Assembly (NCBI GenBank): GCA_913051935.1
Contig: CAJXCU010000003.1
Coordinates: forward strand, 1 to 64,000
Length of the DNA: 64,000 nt
Reading direction: 5' to 3'
From: an uncultured Flavobacteriales bacterium
GTDB lineage: Bacteria > Bacteroidota > Bacteroidia > Flavobacteriales_D > Crocinitomicaceae
Shown here: piece by piece, positions 1 through 8,444 of the stretch
How positions within the stretch are numbered: the first letter of the stretch is position 1
Layout of the letters: every line of letters begins with the position of its first letter
Notes under the pieces: generated by a model
Database searches by the model: none
What the model was told of the DNA's origin: nothing
The model's input: the letters and a program-made list of their open reading frames with translations, nothing else
Made by a program: the position numbers and the translations under genes

Positions 1-272
1 ATATTTCTCCATTCCTAGGTAGATTAGATGATATTTCTTCAAATGGGCTTGAGCTCATCAATCAAATCAGAGGGATTTACAATAATTATAATTTTGATAC
101 AGAAATACTTGCTGCATCAGTAAGACATCCTATGCACATTATTCATTGTGCCGAAATAGGCGCAGACATTATGACTGGTCCATTAAAGGCGATTAAAGCA
201 CTTGCAAGCCATCCATTAACTGACATTGGTTTAGAGAAGTTTCTGGCAGACCATGCAAAAGGAAATAAATAA
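1..272 (+). CDS. Transaldolase / fructose-6-phosphate aldolase family protein, C-terminal part
   Basis: The frame is open from base 3, enters from outside the window and stops at 270-272. About 89 residues are visible. The stretch with [13 protein letters not shown] and [13 protein letters not shown] is typical of the end of the small transaldolase/FSA family, which transfers or cleaves dihydroxyacetone units in sugar-phosphate metabolism in the cytosol. The Schiff-base lysine would lie upstream, so activity cannot be judged here. The stop codon overlaps the next ATG by one base (TAATG), which suggests translational coupling to the DUF4268 gene. Family call is firm; transaldolase versus FSA is open. 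Confidence 0.82.
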   Translation, partial: ISPFLGRLDDISSNGLELINQIRGIYNNYNFDTEILAASVRHPMHIIHCAEIGADIMTGPLKAIKALASHPLTDIGLEKFLADHAKGNK

Positions 273-736
273 TGTTTTCCAAGGAGGAAAAACGTGAGCT
301 GAATATCGAATTTTGGAATGGGTTCAAGCAATACATGAAAAGTTATAAATCATCAGGACTTCCTCGCCTAAATTGGCTTTCTTATCCCACAAATTTGAAA
401 CACACCTATCTACGCCTACATTGTGATGATAAATATTGTGCTTTATTTTACGATGTTCAATTTAAAGACAAAGAAATTAAAGCGCTTTTTTGGGAACAAT
501 TACAAGAGCTAAAGCCGCTATTTACGAAACAAGAAAGCTTTTCCTCTAAATGGCACCAGGATTTTGAGACGGAGGATGGACTTCATATTAGCCGAATTGA
601 ATGGGTTAGCCACGAATGGAGCTTGTCTAGAAAAAAAGATTGGAGAAAAATCTATCGATTCTTGAAGGATCGCTTAATCGAGTTTGATGCTGTCTATCAG
701 GAGTACAAGGAAATTCTTATTAATTTGATTAAATAA
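272..736 (+). CDS. DUF4268 domain-containing protein
   Basis: This 154-residue soluble protein has no signal peptide or membrane segment. It is rich in Trp, Lys and acidic residues, with FWNGFKQYMKS near the start, CALFYDVQFKDKE in the middle and WRKIYRFLKDRLIEFDAVY near the end. That pattern fits the DUF4268 family, which occurs alone or at the end of larger nuclease-like proteins; no function is established for the stand-alone form. It overlaps the upstream transaldolase-family gene by one base and is probably translated with it. The family name is given from memory of its pattern; the role is unknown. Confidence 0.7.
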   Translation: MFSKEEKRELNIEFWNGFKQYMKSYKSSGLPRLNWLSYPTNLKHTYLRLHCDDKYCALFYDVQFKDKEIKALFWEQLQELKPLFTKQESFSSKWHQDFETEDGLHISRIEWVSHEWSLSRKKDWRKIYRFLKDRLIEFDAVYQEYKEILINLIK

Positions 737-748
737 ATACATGTCGAT

Positions 749-1546
749 ATGACCAAAATTACCCCATTATTTTTATTGTTTTTTGGTTCTCTGGCTTTCG
801 GCCAAACCATTATTTACAGCACAGATTTTCAGAATGGAATTCCCAATGAATTTACGCTCATTGATAACGATTTAAATACACCGGCAACAACAGTTTCGGA
901 GTATACTGAAGCGTGGATTTGCATTGTTGATCCCGAAAACAATACGGACAGTGTGGCTGCCTCTACTTCCTATTTTAATTCACCGGATAGCGCCGATCGT
1001 TGGATGATTACTCCTCCCCTTGGTTTAGGGACGCTTGGAAATAAATTATATTGGGAGGCAAAATCACAAGATGCTTCATTTCCAGATGATTATTTTGTTT
1101 TGATTTCCACGACTGACAACTCACCTGAAAGTTTTGTGGATACCGTGGGTTATATACAAGGTGAAAACTTTGAATGGACTGAGCGTAACATAGACTTAAG
1201 CGCCTTGGGATATAACGAACAGTCAATTTATGTGGCATTTGTGCTCAGGACATATGATGGATTCAAACTTTATATTGACGATATTGAGGTGGTTAAGGAT
1301 GATTTTACTGGCCTTAACGAGCAAGACCAATTTTCTTTTAATTTATTTCCAGTTCCCGTATCAAAAACGATTCATATTTCAAGTCGGACCATATTTTCAA
1401 ATATAACCATCAGTGATTTGCAGGGCAAGGTATTGTATACAGGAATGGAAAAAGCTATTGATGTAAGTGATTATCCAAAGGGCACCTATTTTATAAGCGT
1501 GGATTCGGAAAAGGGCACCTCAGCGAAGATATTTCTGAAGCAATAG
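749..1546 (+). CDS. Secreted choice-of-anchor J protein with T9SS type A sorting domain
   Basis: The 265-residue product starts with a signal peptide (MTKITPLFLLFFGSLAFGQ). Residues about 20-185 resemble the choice-of-anchor J / cleaved-adhesin jelly-roll: DFQNGIPNEFTLID at the start, SPDSADRWMITPPL in the middle, and FKLYIDDIEV at the end. The last 75 residues (FNLFPVPVSKTIHIS ... GTYFISV ... KIFLKQ) form a type A C-terminal sorting domain, which directs export through the outer membrane by T9SS and is then cleaved. The jelly-roll is often a carbohydrate- or surface-binding module, but the ligand here is unknown. No enzyme domain is present. It lies 12 bases after the DUF4268 gene. Confidence 0.85.
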   Translation: MTKITPLFLLFFGSLAFGQTIIYSTDFQNGIPNEFTLIDNDLNTPATTVSEYTEAWICIVDPENNTDSVAASTSYFNSPDSADRWMITPPLGLGTLGNKLYWEAKSQDASFPDDYFVLISTTDNSPESFVDTVGYIQGENFEWTERNIDLSALGYNEQSIYVAFVLRTYDGFKLYIDDIEVVKDDFTGLNEQDQFSFNLFPVPVSKTIHISSRTIFSNITISDLQGKVLYTGMEKAIDVSDYPKGTYFISVDSEKGTSAKIFLKQ

Positions 1547-1658
1547 TTGCTCGTTCAAGGGATAAAGAAGAAAGTATAGGTCTGTTTTGGAGGTAAAGAG
1601 GGAAGTCGCGATTGGACGCATAGCATATGGTCATGGAAGCGTGGTATTTGGAAATGAA

Positions 1659-2606
1659 TTAAGTCCTTTTTCTCCTTGTTGCTAAAAGGCCTTCTATTTC
1701 CTTTTTTTGTTTCATGATCCACCTTTCTAGCTTAAGCTTATCAACTTCATTTTCATTCATCTGGCGGTGAGCTTTTGCAGCATATAGCTTAGATATTTTC
1801 ATCGATAATGACTGAACGTTTTCAGAAAAATAACTTTGTGAAAAGTGTTTCCATATTTCATTCACTGCTTGCTGATTTGGGTGTACCATGTCTTCTTTAA
1901 AGAATCTATAATCCCTAAGACTATCTTGTAGAATTTCGAATGACGGGTAGTAAGATATAGGATGAGCATTCATTAGCATTTCAATCAGTACAAATAGTCT
2001 AGCTTTGCTCTTGTTATTTTCAATGAGACCATCACGAGTATGTCTTACAGGACTTACTGTGAATACGATATTAAGTTTTGGGTTCCATTCGATCAACTCA
2101 TGTATGAATCCCGACCATTTCGAAAACATTTCCGTTGATGAAGAGGATTCTTTAATAAATAAATCTGCCTGCTGCTTGTGACAGTTAGCGACAAGACGTC
2201 CTGAAGATATGTGTCTGTATGCAATGGATGTACCAAACGTGATAAATAGCCAACTGTTACCCGAAAGTGCCTCTCGTATTGCTTGTCTTTTCTCTAATAT
2301 CAAATTTAGATGTGCCTCCTTCGTCGCAGACTGAAGTAGATGTGCTGAATCCCAATCAGAAACAAAGTCTGGTGTGTCTATGTAATGAATATCTTGTGAT
2401 TCTCTAATTGAATTTTGAAGACTCCTCAATATTGGTTCAGGATGGAACAGTGTGCCGAACGGATTACTCAGCGTCTTAAAACCGTGATTTTCGGATAATT
2501 GACCAATGTTGTTCGAAAAACAGCTTCCAATGAAGAGTAATGAACTTTCAAAATCTATTTTCGGTTCCGAATTAAATTTTGGGTATGGTAAATGAAAAGA
2601 AGCCAT
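1659..2606 (-). CDS. GSCFA domain-containing protein
   Basis: This 315-residue protein carries the family's naming motif as GSCFS at residues 27-31, within LLFIGSCFSNNIG. FGTLFHPEPI and DMVHPNQQAVNEIWKHF follow, the latter holding the D/H pair expected of an SGNH-hydrolase-like fold. The GSCFA family has been linked to polysaccharide or peptidoglycan-related acyl chemistry, but its substrate is not established. No signal peptide is seen. Its start codon overlaps the last base of recN, so it is probably the last gene of the bamD-recN operon. Confidence 0.85.
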   Translation of the reverse strand: MASFHLPYPKFNSEPKIDFESSLLFIGSCFSNNIGQLSENHGFKTLSNPFGTLFHPEPILRSLQNSIRESQDIHYIDTPDFVSDWDSAHLLQSATKEAHLNLILEKRQAIREALSGNSWLFITFGTSIAYRHISSGRLVANCHKQQADLFIKESSSSTEMFSKWSGFIHELIEWNPKLNIVFTVSPVRHTRDGLIENNKSKARLFVLIEMLMNAHPISYYPSFEILQDSLRDYRFFKEDMVHPNQQAVNEIWKHFSQSYFSENVQSLSMKISKLYAAKAHRQMNENEVDKLKLERWIMKQKKEIEGLLATRRKRT

Positions 2607-4246
2607 TATTTCATGAGTAGTTTTGCAGTTGCGAGTGCAGCGTTCGTTACGTCTTCACCACTCATTAATCTTGCGATTTCGTGCACGCGGTCTTCTTTTG
2701 ACAGTCGTCTCACATAGGTATTCGTCCTTTCTGCACCTTGCTTTTTCTCAACAACAAGGTGGGCTGAAGCCTTGGAGGCGACTTGTGGCAAATGTGAAAT
2801 CACCAAAAGCTGGGTCGTCATTCCCATTTTATGTAGTAGAACTCCTATTTTATCTGCCACATCTCCCGATACACCAGAATCAATTTCATCAAATAGAATA
2901 CTCGGCATTTTTTTTAGCTCTGAGATTTGCTTTAATAAGGCGAGCATTAATCTGGATAGTTCTCCCCCACTTGCTGCATTTTCAATTTCAATCATTTCAA
3001 AACCCTTGTTGGCAGAAAATAACATTGATAAATCTGAAATCCCCGTTCGTTTCAATTCTGTTTTGTTAATTTGAAAATCTAGTTTGGTATCTTTCAGCTT
3101 AAGTTTAATCAAGTCTGATTGTAAATTTTCAGTTATTTTTTCTCGTTTCTCAAGTCGCGAAGCATGCAATTTTTTTGCTGATTGAATCAATGTAGCCTCA
3201 AGTGTTTTATATTCTAATTCCATTTCACGAATCTCTTGAGCGAGTTCATGTAAATTATTTTCGTTTTGTGCTAAATGTTCTAGAAATAGAATAAGCTCCT
3301 TTTGATTTGATAAATTATGTTTTATTAGCAATCTATTGAATTCATCCCACTGTCTCGTTAAATGCTCTTTTTTATCCGTATCAACTTCAATGGAATCAAT
3401 ATAATAGGAAGCCTCTGAGGTTACCTGTCCCAACTCATCTTCCAAGGAACGCAATCGATCCAAGAGGTCTTTCAGTGATTGGTCTTTGGTTCCAAGTTTT
3501 TCAAGTCGATATATAAATGACTTTACTTGGGCATATGCTCCACCATCTTCAGTAAATTCAGAAACCTCTCCGAGAATATTTCGAATGTCCTCTGCATTGT
3601 CAAGCTTAAAAAGCTCTCCCTCTAATTCCTCATAATCAATATCATACAATTTTAGTCCGTCAATCTCATTTTTTAAAAAGGTATTATAATCGCGGTCTTG
3701 ATTTTGCTTTTTAAATTTATTCTTTAGCGATTCAAGCTGTTCAGAAAAGTCATTAAAATTGTCATAGAGATTTGAAAACTCTTTTGCCTTAGATTCATTT
3801 CCTGATAATAAATCGTATAATTCTAATTGCTTGACTTTTGATTTAAGCTCAAAGGTATTGTACTGAGAATGAATCATCAGTTTTGCTGCTGAAAAGGTTT
3901 TGAGCATGGCTAAAGCAACGGGAGAATCATTGATAAAAGCACGCGATTTCCCATCTCGAACAATTTCTCTTCTTACTAGAATAGTCTGATCATAATCCAG
4001 GTTGTTGGCTGAAAAAAATAGCTGGTCATTAGGTGACGCATTTAGTTGTGCTTCGACAATTGCTTTCTTACCGAAAGGACCTACATGGTTGGTATGGGCG
4101 CGTTCGCCAAGTAAAAGAGCAAAAGCATTTAAAAGAATGGATTTCCCAGAACCAGTCTCACCTGTAAGGACAGTAAATCCCGTGTTTAAATCGAGATCTA
4201 AATCTTCGATTAACGCAAAGTTTGAGATGCGTAATTTTTGAATCAT
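2606..4246 (-). CDS. recN: DNA repair protein RecN
   Basis: RecN is an SMC-like ATPase that acts early at DNA double-strand breaks in the nucleoid. The 546-residue product, of usual length, has a Walker A motif GETGSGKS at 29-36, a long coiled-coil middle (about 150-370), the ABC signature ASGGELSRL from 425 and Walker B ILFDEIDSGVSGDVADKIG from about 449. ISHLPQVAS follows as the H-loop region. It overlaps the GSCFA gene by one base and lies three bases after the DUF4835 gene, as part of the long minus-strand operon. Confidence 0.96.
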   Translation of the reverse strand: MIQKLRISNFALIEDLDLDLNTGFTVLTGETGSGKSILLNAFALLLGERAHTNHVGPFGKKAIVEAQLNASPNDQLFFSANNLDYDQTILVRREIVRDGKSRAFINDSPVALAMLKTFSAAKLMIHSQYNTFELKSKVKQLELYDLLSGNESKAKEFSNLYDNFNDFSEQLESLKNKFKKQNQDRDYNTFLKNEIDGLKLYDIDYEELEGELFKLDNAEDIRNILGEVSEFTEDGGAYAQVKSFIYRLEKLGTKDQSLKDLLDRLRSLEDELGQVTSEASYYIDSIEVDTDKKEHLTRQWDEFNRLLIKHNLSNQKELILFLEHLAQNENNLHELAQEIREMELEYKTLEATLIQSAKKLHASRLEKREKITENLQSDLIKLKLKDTKLDFQINKTELKRTGISDLSMLFSANKGFEMIEIENAASGGELSRLMLALLKQISELKKMPSILFDEIDSGVSGDVADKIGVLLHKMGMTTQLLVISHLPQVASKASAHLVVEKKQGAERTNTYVRRLSKEDRVHEIARLMSGEDVTNAALATAKLLMK

Positions 4247-4249
4247 GAG

Positions 4250-5155
4250 TCAATTTAATATTGACTGAAATCTTGAACTATTACCAGGGTCTAATCGTTT
4301 CAAGAGATTAACAAAATCGGTCTTTTGTTTTGTGTCTGATTCAGCAAGCAAGCTTTTCAGCTCATCAGTCTTACAAAACACAAAATTGATAATATTTACA
4401 GTATTAGGTCTTGTCTGAACAACAGGCTTAAGCTTTAGCATTGCTTTGTATATTTCCCTTATCCCTCTGTCCTTATCTTCATAAAGCTTATCTATCCCCA
4501 TTCTATGGTACCAATAATTACAATCCCGAAGTGGCTGAAATAATTGCTGAAGCACATTGTCTACCAGCCAATATCTATTTCGCTTCCCGGTTTCACTTGC
4601 TTTCCATCCTGCTGCGCCAGATGGCTGTGCATTAGCCACAATTTGCTGTGCCTCAGTAAAAAATGGGGTTCCGGCATTAGGGCTGAATGAATCATAATCC
4701 ATTCCAATAATAAACAAGGCATAAAAAGAGAGAATAGAAGAAAGATTGTCCCTAAAGGCATTTTTTGCATAGTACAAAGGAGTATTTCTCGAATAAGCGA
4801 AAACTACATTTTCGTCTAAAAAGTTAAAAACGAGAGAATTATAACTTGAATTAAAGGAAGGTCTGCTCATAAGCACCTGAATAGAACCGCTAAAGGTTCC
4901 CATTGTTGGAATGTTCTTTATCTGTAATTGAACGGAACAATTGATACGTTCTTCCATAGTAAACTTATCTTTGGTCCACTTCGTTCCATTCATAAAATCA
5001 AAAATGACCTCTTCAAGCTGTTTTAATGCCTGCTGCTCGGTTGTTGTTACTTCGAGCTTTGCGTCTGTAATAATCGAGACTTGACAATTGAGCTCTTGCG
5101 CATTTACCGAACGCAAATAAATCAAGAGAATAATAAAGAGGTATTTTTTAAGCAT
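4250..5155 (-). CDS. porD: DUF4835 family protein, PorD-like T9SS-associated protein
   Basis: The 301-residue product begins with a signal peptide ending near RSVNAQ, so it is exported. The body includes LNCQVSIITDAKLEVTTTEQQALKQLEEVIFDFMNGTKWT and a late RNRYWLVDNVLQQLFQPLRDCNYWYHR. This matches the DUF4835 family, which I recall as annotated PorD, a T9SS-associated protein, and as commonly placed between coaBC and recN in Flavobacteriales, as here. It overlaps the end of coaBC by 8 bases. The DUF4835 call is fairly firm; the PorD name rests on recall and synteny. Confidence 0.75.
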   Translation of the reverse strand: MLKKYLFIILLIYLRSVNAQELNCQVSIITDAKLEVTTTEQQALKQLEEVIFDFMNGTKWTKDKFTMEERINCSVQLQIKNIPTMGTFSGSIQVLMSRPSFNSSYNSLVFNFLDENVVFAYSRNTPLYYAKNAFRDNLSSILSFYALFIIGMDYDSFSPNAGTPFFTEAQQIVANAQPSGAAGWKASETGKRNRYWLVDNVLQQLFQPLRDCNYWYHRMGIDKLYEDKDRGIREIYKAMLKLKPVVQTRPNTVNIINFVFCKTDELKSLLAESDTKQKTDFVNLLKRLDPGNSSRFQSILN

Positions 5156-6344
5156 CTAGTTTTTCTATGGTATCAATAAGGTTTATTGCGATATCAAACT
5201 TATTTTGAAGCTTTAAATCAATAACAAGACCTTCTTTACCGAAGATAGTTACTTTATTCGTTTCACCACCAAAAGTAGCACCTTTGTCTTGGGTCGAATT
5301 TAGGACAATCAAATCCAAGTTCTTACGCTTTAATTTCAACAACGCGTTTTCTTGCTCATTATTTGTTTCTAGTGCAAATCCGATCACTCTTTGTTTATTC
5401 TCTCTATGAAAGGACGCCCATTTCAAGATGTCAGGGTTCTGAATAAGCTCGATAAACTCATCGGTGTTTTCCTTTTTAAGTTTTATTTTGGAAGCTTTAG
5501 CAGGCTTAAAATCTGCAACAGCTGCTGAGAAAATACCCACATCACACGTCTGCCAGCAACTTTGAACCGCATAAAGCATCTCTTCAGCTGTTTTCACATC
5601 CGTTCTTGTGAGTTTCGGATGGAACAGTTCCTCTTTGGTTGGTCCACAAATAAGCTCAACTTCGTAACCTCTCAAAAGTGCTGCCTTTGCCACAGCAAAG
5701 CCCATTTTTCCTGAGGAGTGATTTGATATATAACGTACGGGATCAATTGTCTCCTGAGTTGGTCCAGCTGTTACACAGACTTTCATTGATGCCTTGGATA
5801 TTGACTTCTTGAAATACTCATTTAAATGAATTTCAATGTGATCGGGTTCCGCCATTCTTCCTTTTCCCTCAAGGCCACTTGCCAATTCTCCCTCCTCTGC
5901 TGGAATGATCGAAACTCCGTCATTCATTAATGTATCAATATTCCGTAAAAAACTTGGATGTTTATACATATCCAAATCCATTGCTGGTGCAACGATGGTC
6001 TTTCCTTTCATTGAAAAATACGTTGCCAAGAGAAGATTGTCACACAAGCCATTTGCCATTTTACCGATGGTATTCATTGTAGCTGGCGCAATGAGAAAAA
6101 CATCGGCCCATTCCGCATATTCAACATGGTTATTCCAGGTACCTGATGCTTTATTCCAAAATTCTGTAGCTACCTCATTTTTAGAAAGTGTAGATACGAC
6201 TAAAGGGCTTATAAATGAAGAAGAGGCAGGAGTCATAATACACTTGACTTCTGCCTCTTGTCTCTTTAAACTACGTATGAGGTACGCAATTTTGTACGCT
6301 GCAATACCTCCGGTAATTCCGAGAAGAATGCGCTTTCCGTACAT
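5148..6344 (-). CDS. coaBC: Bifunctional phosphopantothenoylcysteine decarboxylase / phosphopantothenate-cysteine ligase
   Basis: CoaBC makes 4'-phosphopantetheine for coenzyme A in two steps: CTP-dependent ligation of cysteine to phosphopantothenate, then FMN-dependent decarboxylation. The N-terminal flavoprotein half shows GITGGIAAYK near residue 9, HVEYAEWADVFLIAPATMNTIGKMANGLCDNLL, and the Met-rich APAMDLDMY loop. The C-terminal ligase half starts near residue 187 with VTAGPTQETIDPVRYISNHSSGKMG and includes FSAAVADFKP and a late VIGFALE. Length (398) is normal. It starts one base after rpoZ ends and overlaps the next gene by 8 bases, so translation is probably coupled. Confidence 0.96.
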   Translation of the reverse strand: MYGKRILLGITGGIAAYKIAYLIRSLKRQEAEVKCIMTPASSSFISPLVVSTLSKNEVATEFWNKASGTWNNHVEYAEWADVFLIAPATMNTIGKMANGLCDNLLLATYFSMKGKTIVAPAMDLDMYKHPSFLRNIDTLMNDGVSIIPAEEGELASGLEGKGRMAEPDHIEIHLNEYFKKSISKASMKVCVTAGPTQETIDPVRYISNHSSGKMGFAVAKAALLRGYEVELICGPTKEELFHPKLTRTDVKTAEEMLYAVQSCWQTCDVGIFSAAVADFKPAKASKIKLKKENTDEFIELIQNPDILKWASFHRENKQRVIGFALETNNEQENALLKLKRKNLDLIVLNSTQDKGATFGGETNKVTIFGKEGLVIDLKLQNKFDIAINLIDTIEKLDA

Positions 6345-6674
6345 TTATTTTTCTTCTTGTTCTTCCGTATGTCTTACGTAAATTTTATCATCTAAAAGCT
6401 CTTGTGCCGCAATCGCTGTTGCTTTCGGAAGTCCTTCGTAGTGTTTTGAAATTTCTATTTGCTCTCTGTTTTCAAAAATTTCTTCAAGGTTATCAGTATT
6501 GCTCGCAAACTCCTGCAATTTAGAAGTCAACTCTTCTTTAATCTCAGAACTGATTTGATTTGATCTTTTTGACATTGCTACAATTGACTCATAGATATTA
6601 CCCGTCTTGTTTTCAAGATGAATGGTATCTCTAGTTACAGTTGTCTTTTCAGCAATTACGTTTTTGTAGCTCAT
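6345..6674 (-). CDS. rpoZ: DNA-directed RNA polymerase subunit omega (Bacteroidota type)
   Basis: This 109-residue protein is the small RNA polymerase subunit that helps fold and hold the beta-prime subunit. The core pattern NIYESIVAMSKRSNQISSEIKEELTSKLQEF fits the omega fold, in which a Ser/Arg pair precedes an Ile and a helix. The acidic tail (HTEEQEEK) is like that of other Bacteroidota omegas, which are divergent and often annotated only as hypothetical. Its position between bamD (11 bases upstream) and coaBC (adjoining) is the usual gene order in the phylum and supports the call. Confidence 0.85.
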   Translation of the reverse strand: MSYKNVIAEKTTVTRDTIHLENKTGNIYESIVAMSKRSNQISSEIKEELTSKLQEFASNTDNLEEIFENREQIEISKHYEGLPKATAIAAQELLDDKIYVRHTEEQEEK

Positions 6675-6685
6675 TCTATATGTAT

Positions 6686-7459
6686 TTAATTCAGCAATTT
6701 GTCCACCAATTGATTTAGACCTTTTATTTTGTCGGAATCAGGGAAATCGGCCTCAAATTTACGCATTCTTTCAATAGTTTCATCAATTCGAGTGCTTTTT
6801 TTACTTTCAACACTATTCACAGTGAGGTAATACGAGTTTCGAACCATTGCTGAAAACACTTCCTCTGCATGAATTGAAGCAGGGTATTTTTCCAAAAATA
6901 TTTCGGCAGCGGCAACGGCGGCCCTGTATCTCTCGGTTTGTGCGTACAGCATGACATGGTTAAACTCCTTGGTCTCTATTTTTTGTCTAAGCCTATCTAT
7001 GATTTGGTTACTTGAATCCATCAGTGCTGTTGTCGGATAGGTATCAACAAATACTTGAATGGCATTTATTGCATCTTCTGTTTCGGTTTGATCCAAAGAA
7101 ATTTCAGGAGAATTTTTAACCTTGCACATTGCAGCCAAGAACATGAGTTCCTCGTTTTTTACAGAGTATGGGAAGCGTTGTATATATGATGAGAAATAAT
7201 ATCCGGCCATATAATAATCTTCACTCTTGTAGTAACTTGTCCCAAGTCTATAGTAGGCTAGCTCGCCTTCACCGGATTTTGGTGAATGTTGATAAATCTG
7301 CTCATATAACACTATGGATTTAAGAAATTCTTCGTTGTCAAACAGCTGGTTAGCAAGTTCAAACTTTTTAACATAATCATCCCCCTTGATGACTTCGTTG
7401 TAATTAGAGCAGCTCACTAAAACCAAGCATAAACTACAAATAAGGAAAAATCTATACAT
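6686..7459 (-). CDS. bamD: Outer membrane protein assembly factor BamD
   Basis: BamD is the essential lipoprotein partner of BamA in inserting beta-barrel proteins into the outer membrane. The 257-residue product has a lipoprotein signal with the lipobox LVSC, then TPR repeats: KKFELANQLFDNEEFLKSIVLYEQIYQHSP, GELAYYRLGTSYYKSEDYYMAGYYFSSYIQRFPYS, and later ones to about residue 220. These match the YfiO/BamD fold. It starts one base after the M23 peptidase gene ends, in an operon of cell-envelope and core genes. Confidence 0.92.
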   Translation of the reverse strand: MYRFFLICSLCLVLVSCSNYNEVIKGDDYVKKFELANQLFDNEEFLKSIVLYEQIYQHSPKSGEGELAYYRLGTSYYKSEDYYMAGYYFSSYIQRFPYSVKNEELMFLAAMCKVKNSPEISLDQTETEDAINAIQVFVDTYPTTALMDSSNQIIDRLRQKIETKEFNHVMLYAQTERYRAAVAAAEIFLEKYPASIHAEEVFSAMVRNSYYLTVNSVESKKSTRIDETIERMRKFEADFPDSDKIKGLNQLVDKLLN

Positions 7460-7460
7460 A

Positions 7461-8402
7461 CTATCTAACCCTCAAGTTTTGGCCAATTTGAAGAATTGAG
7501 GTAGTTCTCAAGCCGTTTAATCTACATAACGAGGACACACTCGTTCTATTCCGTTCAGCAATTGCAGAAAGGGTGTCACCCGCCCTAACTTTATAATATT
7601 TTTTAGCAACGTATTCTTTCGTTCCATTTGGTTTTTGTCGCCATTGATCTGAAGGAGAAACACCAGGACGAAACATTGTCTTATGTAAAAATAAGTTGGT
7701 ATTTTTCAGAGCCTGTTTTTTAAAATCAATAAGTTCCTCAGGATTTATTGGAGAATCATAAAAGCGGACCTCAAAATGAAGGTGTGAACCAAAGGAATGT
7801 CCCGTATTGCCACCCAAGCCGATAACTTCTCCTGATTGCACTTTCTGACCGGAAAAAACAAGAAGCTTACTTAGATGCGCATAATATGTCTCTAGGCCAT
7901 TGTAGTGTCTTATAATTACCAAATTTCCGTAACCTCCAGAATTGTTTCTTGAATATCGAACAACTCCATCAAAAGCGCTCACAACAGTATCACCCGTGAC
8001 CAAATCTAAATCAATACCATTGTGGTATTTTCCATTTCTATATTTATATCGTGAGGTTACGGGCCCATCAATTGGTATTGTAAATGATCCATGCCCATCG
8101 TCCTCCAAACACAGCCAAATTGTATCGCTCAATTTGGTAAGGTTATTAGCGCGCGTATAACAATCGTTATCATCCCATTTCATGACAAAAGGACCTCCAA
8201 TATCTTTACGACTCATTATACTATGTAGTTCCTTATTTAGAATGCCATCAAATGTTGAGTCTGGCACTAATTCCCAGGATTGGTCCGAAAACATAACCAT
8301 TTTTCCTAGTTTGGAATCTACTGTATCAAGCGGTATTTGAGCGAAGTAATGCAGGGACACAAAACAAACTAAAAATATTTTCAGTACTCCGAACACTTTC
8401 AT
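7461..8402 (-). CDS. M23 family metallopeptidase with C-terminal LysM domain
   Basis: This exported enzyme probably cuts peptide bonds in peptidoglycan, or is a catalytically active cell-division factor of the same fold. The 313-residue product has a signal peptide ending near HYFAQ. The M23 domain (about 120-230) keeps the zinc ligands in HNGIDLDLVTGDTV and HLHFEVRF, with the catalytic His in YYAHLSKL. A LysM module for glycan binding ends the protein (YYKVRAGDTLSAIAERNRTSV ... LQIGQNLRVR). All metal ligands look intact. A TAnnTTTG-type box (8420-8427) just upstream suggests that transcription of the bamD operon can start here. Confidence 0.93.
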   Translation of the reverse strand: MKVFGVLKIFLVCFVSLHYFAQIPLDTVDSKLGKMVMFSDQSWELVPDSTFDGILNKELHSIMSRKDIGGPFVMKWDDNDCYTRANNLTKLSDTIWLCLEDDGHGSFTIPIDGPVTSRYKYRNGKYHNGIDLDLVTGDTVVSAFDGVVRYSRNNSGGYGNLVIIRHYNGLETYYAHLSKLLVFSGQKVQSGEVIGLGGNTGHSFGSHLHFEVRFYDSPINPEELIDFKKQALKNTNLFLHKTMFRPGVSPSDQWRQKPNGTKEYVAKKYYKVRAGDTLSAIAERNRTSVSSLCRLNGLRTTSILQIGQNLRVR

Positions 8403-8419
8403 TTATAATTTATAAGTGG

Positions 8420-8427
8420 CAAAATTA
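8420..8427 (-). promoter_or_regulatory. Candidate -7 box for the M23 peptidase / bamD operon
   Basis: Read on the minus strand the bases are TAATTTTG, an exact match to the Bacteroidota -7 pattern TAnnTTTG, 18 bases before the M23 start codon. No TTG -33 box is seen at the usual distance, so this is only a candidate. It sits in the one gap (8403-8444) that separates this operon from the upstream FKBP genes. Confidence 0.4.
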
Positions 8428-8444
8428 AGCATAATGCTTGAATA

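Noticed and set aside
1547-1658. Gene remnant between the T9SS cargo and the GSCFA gene
   Set aside because: A frame of about 30 codons is open here, but it has no start and resembles nothing known; chance is enough.
2623-3069. Long open frame on the plus strand inside recN
   Set aside because: It is antisense to strongly conserved recN motifs and has no protein-like pattern.
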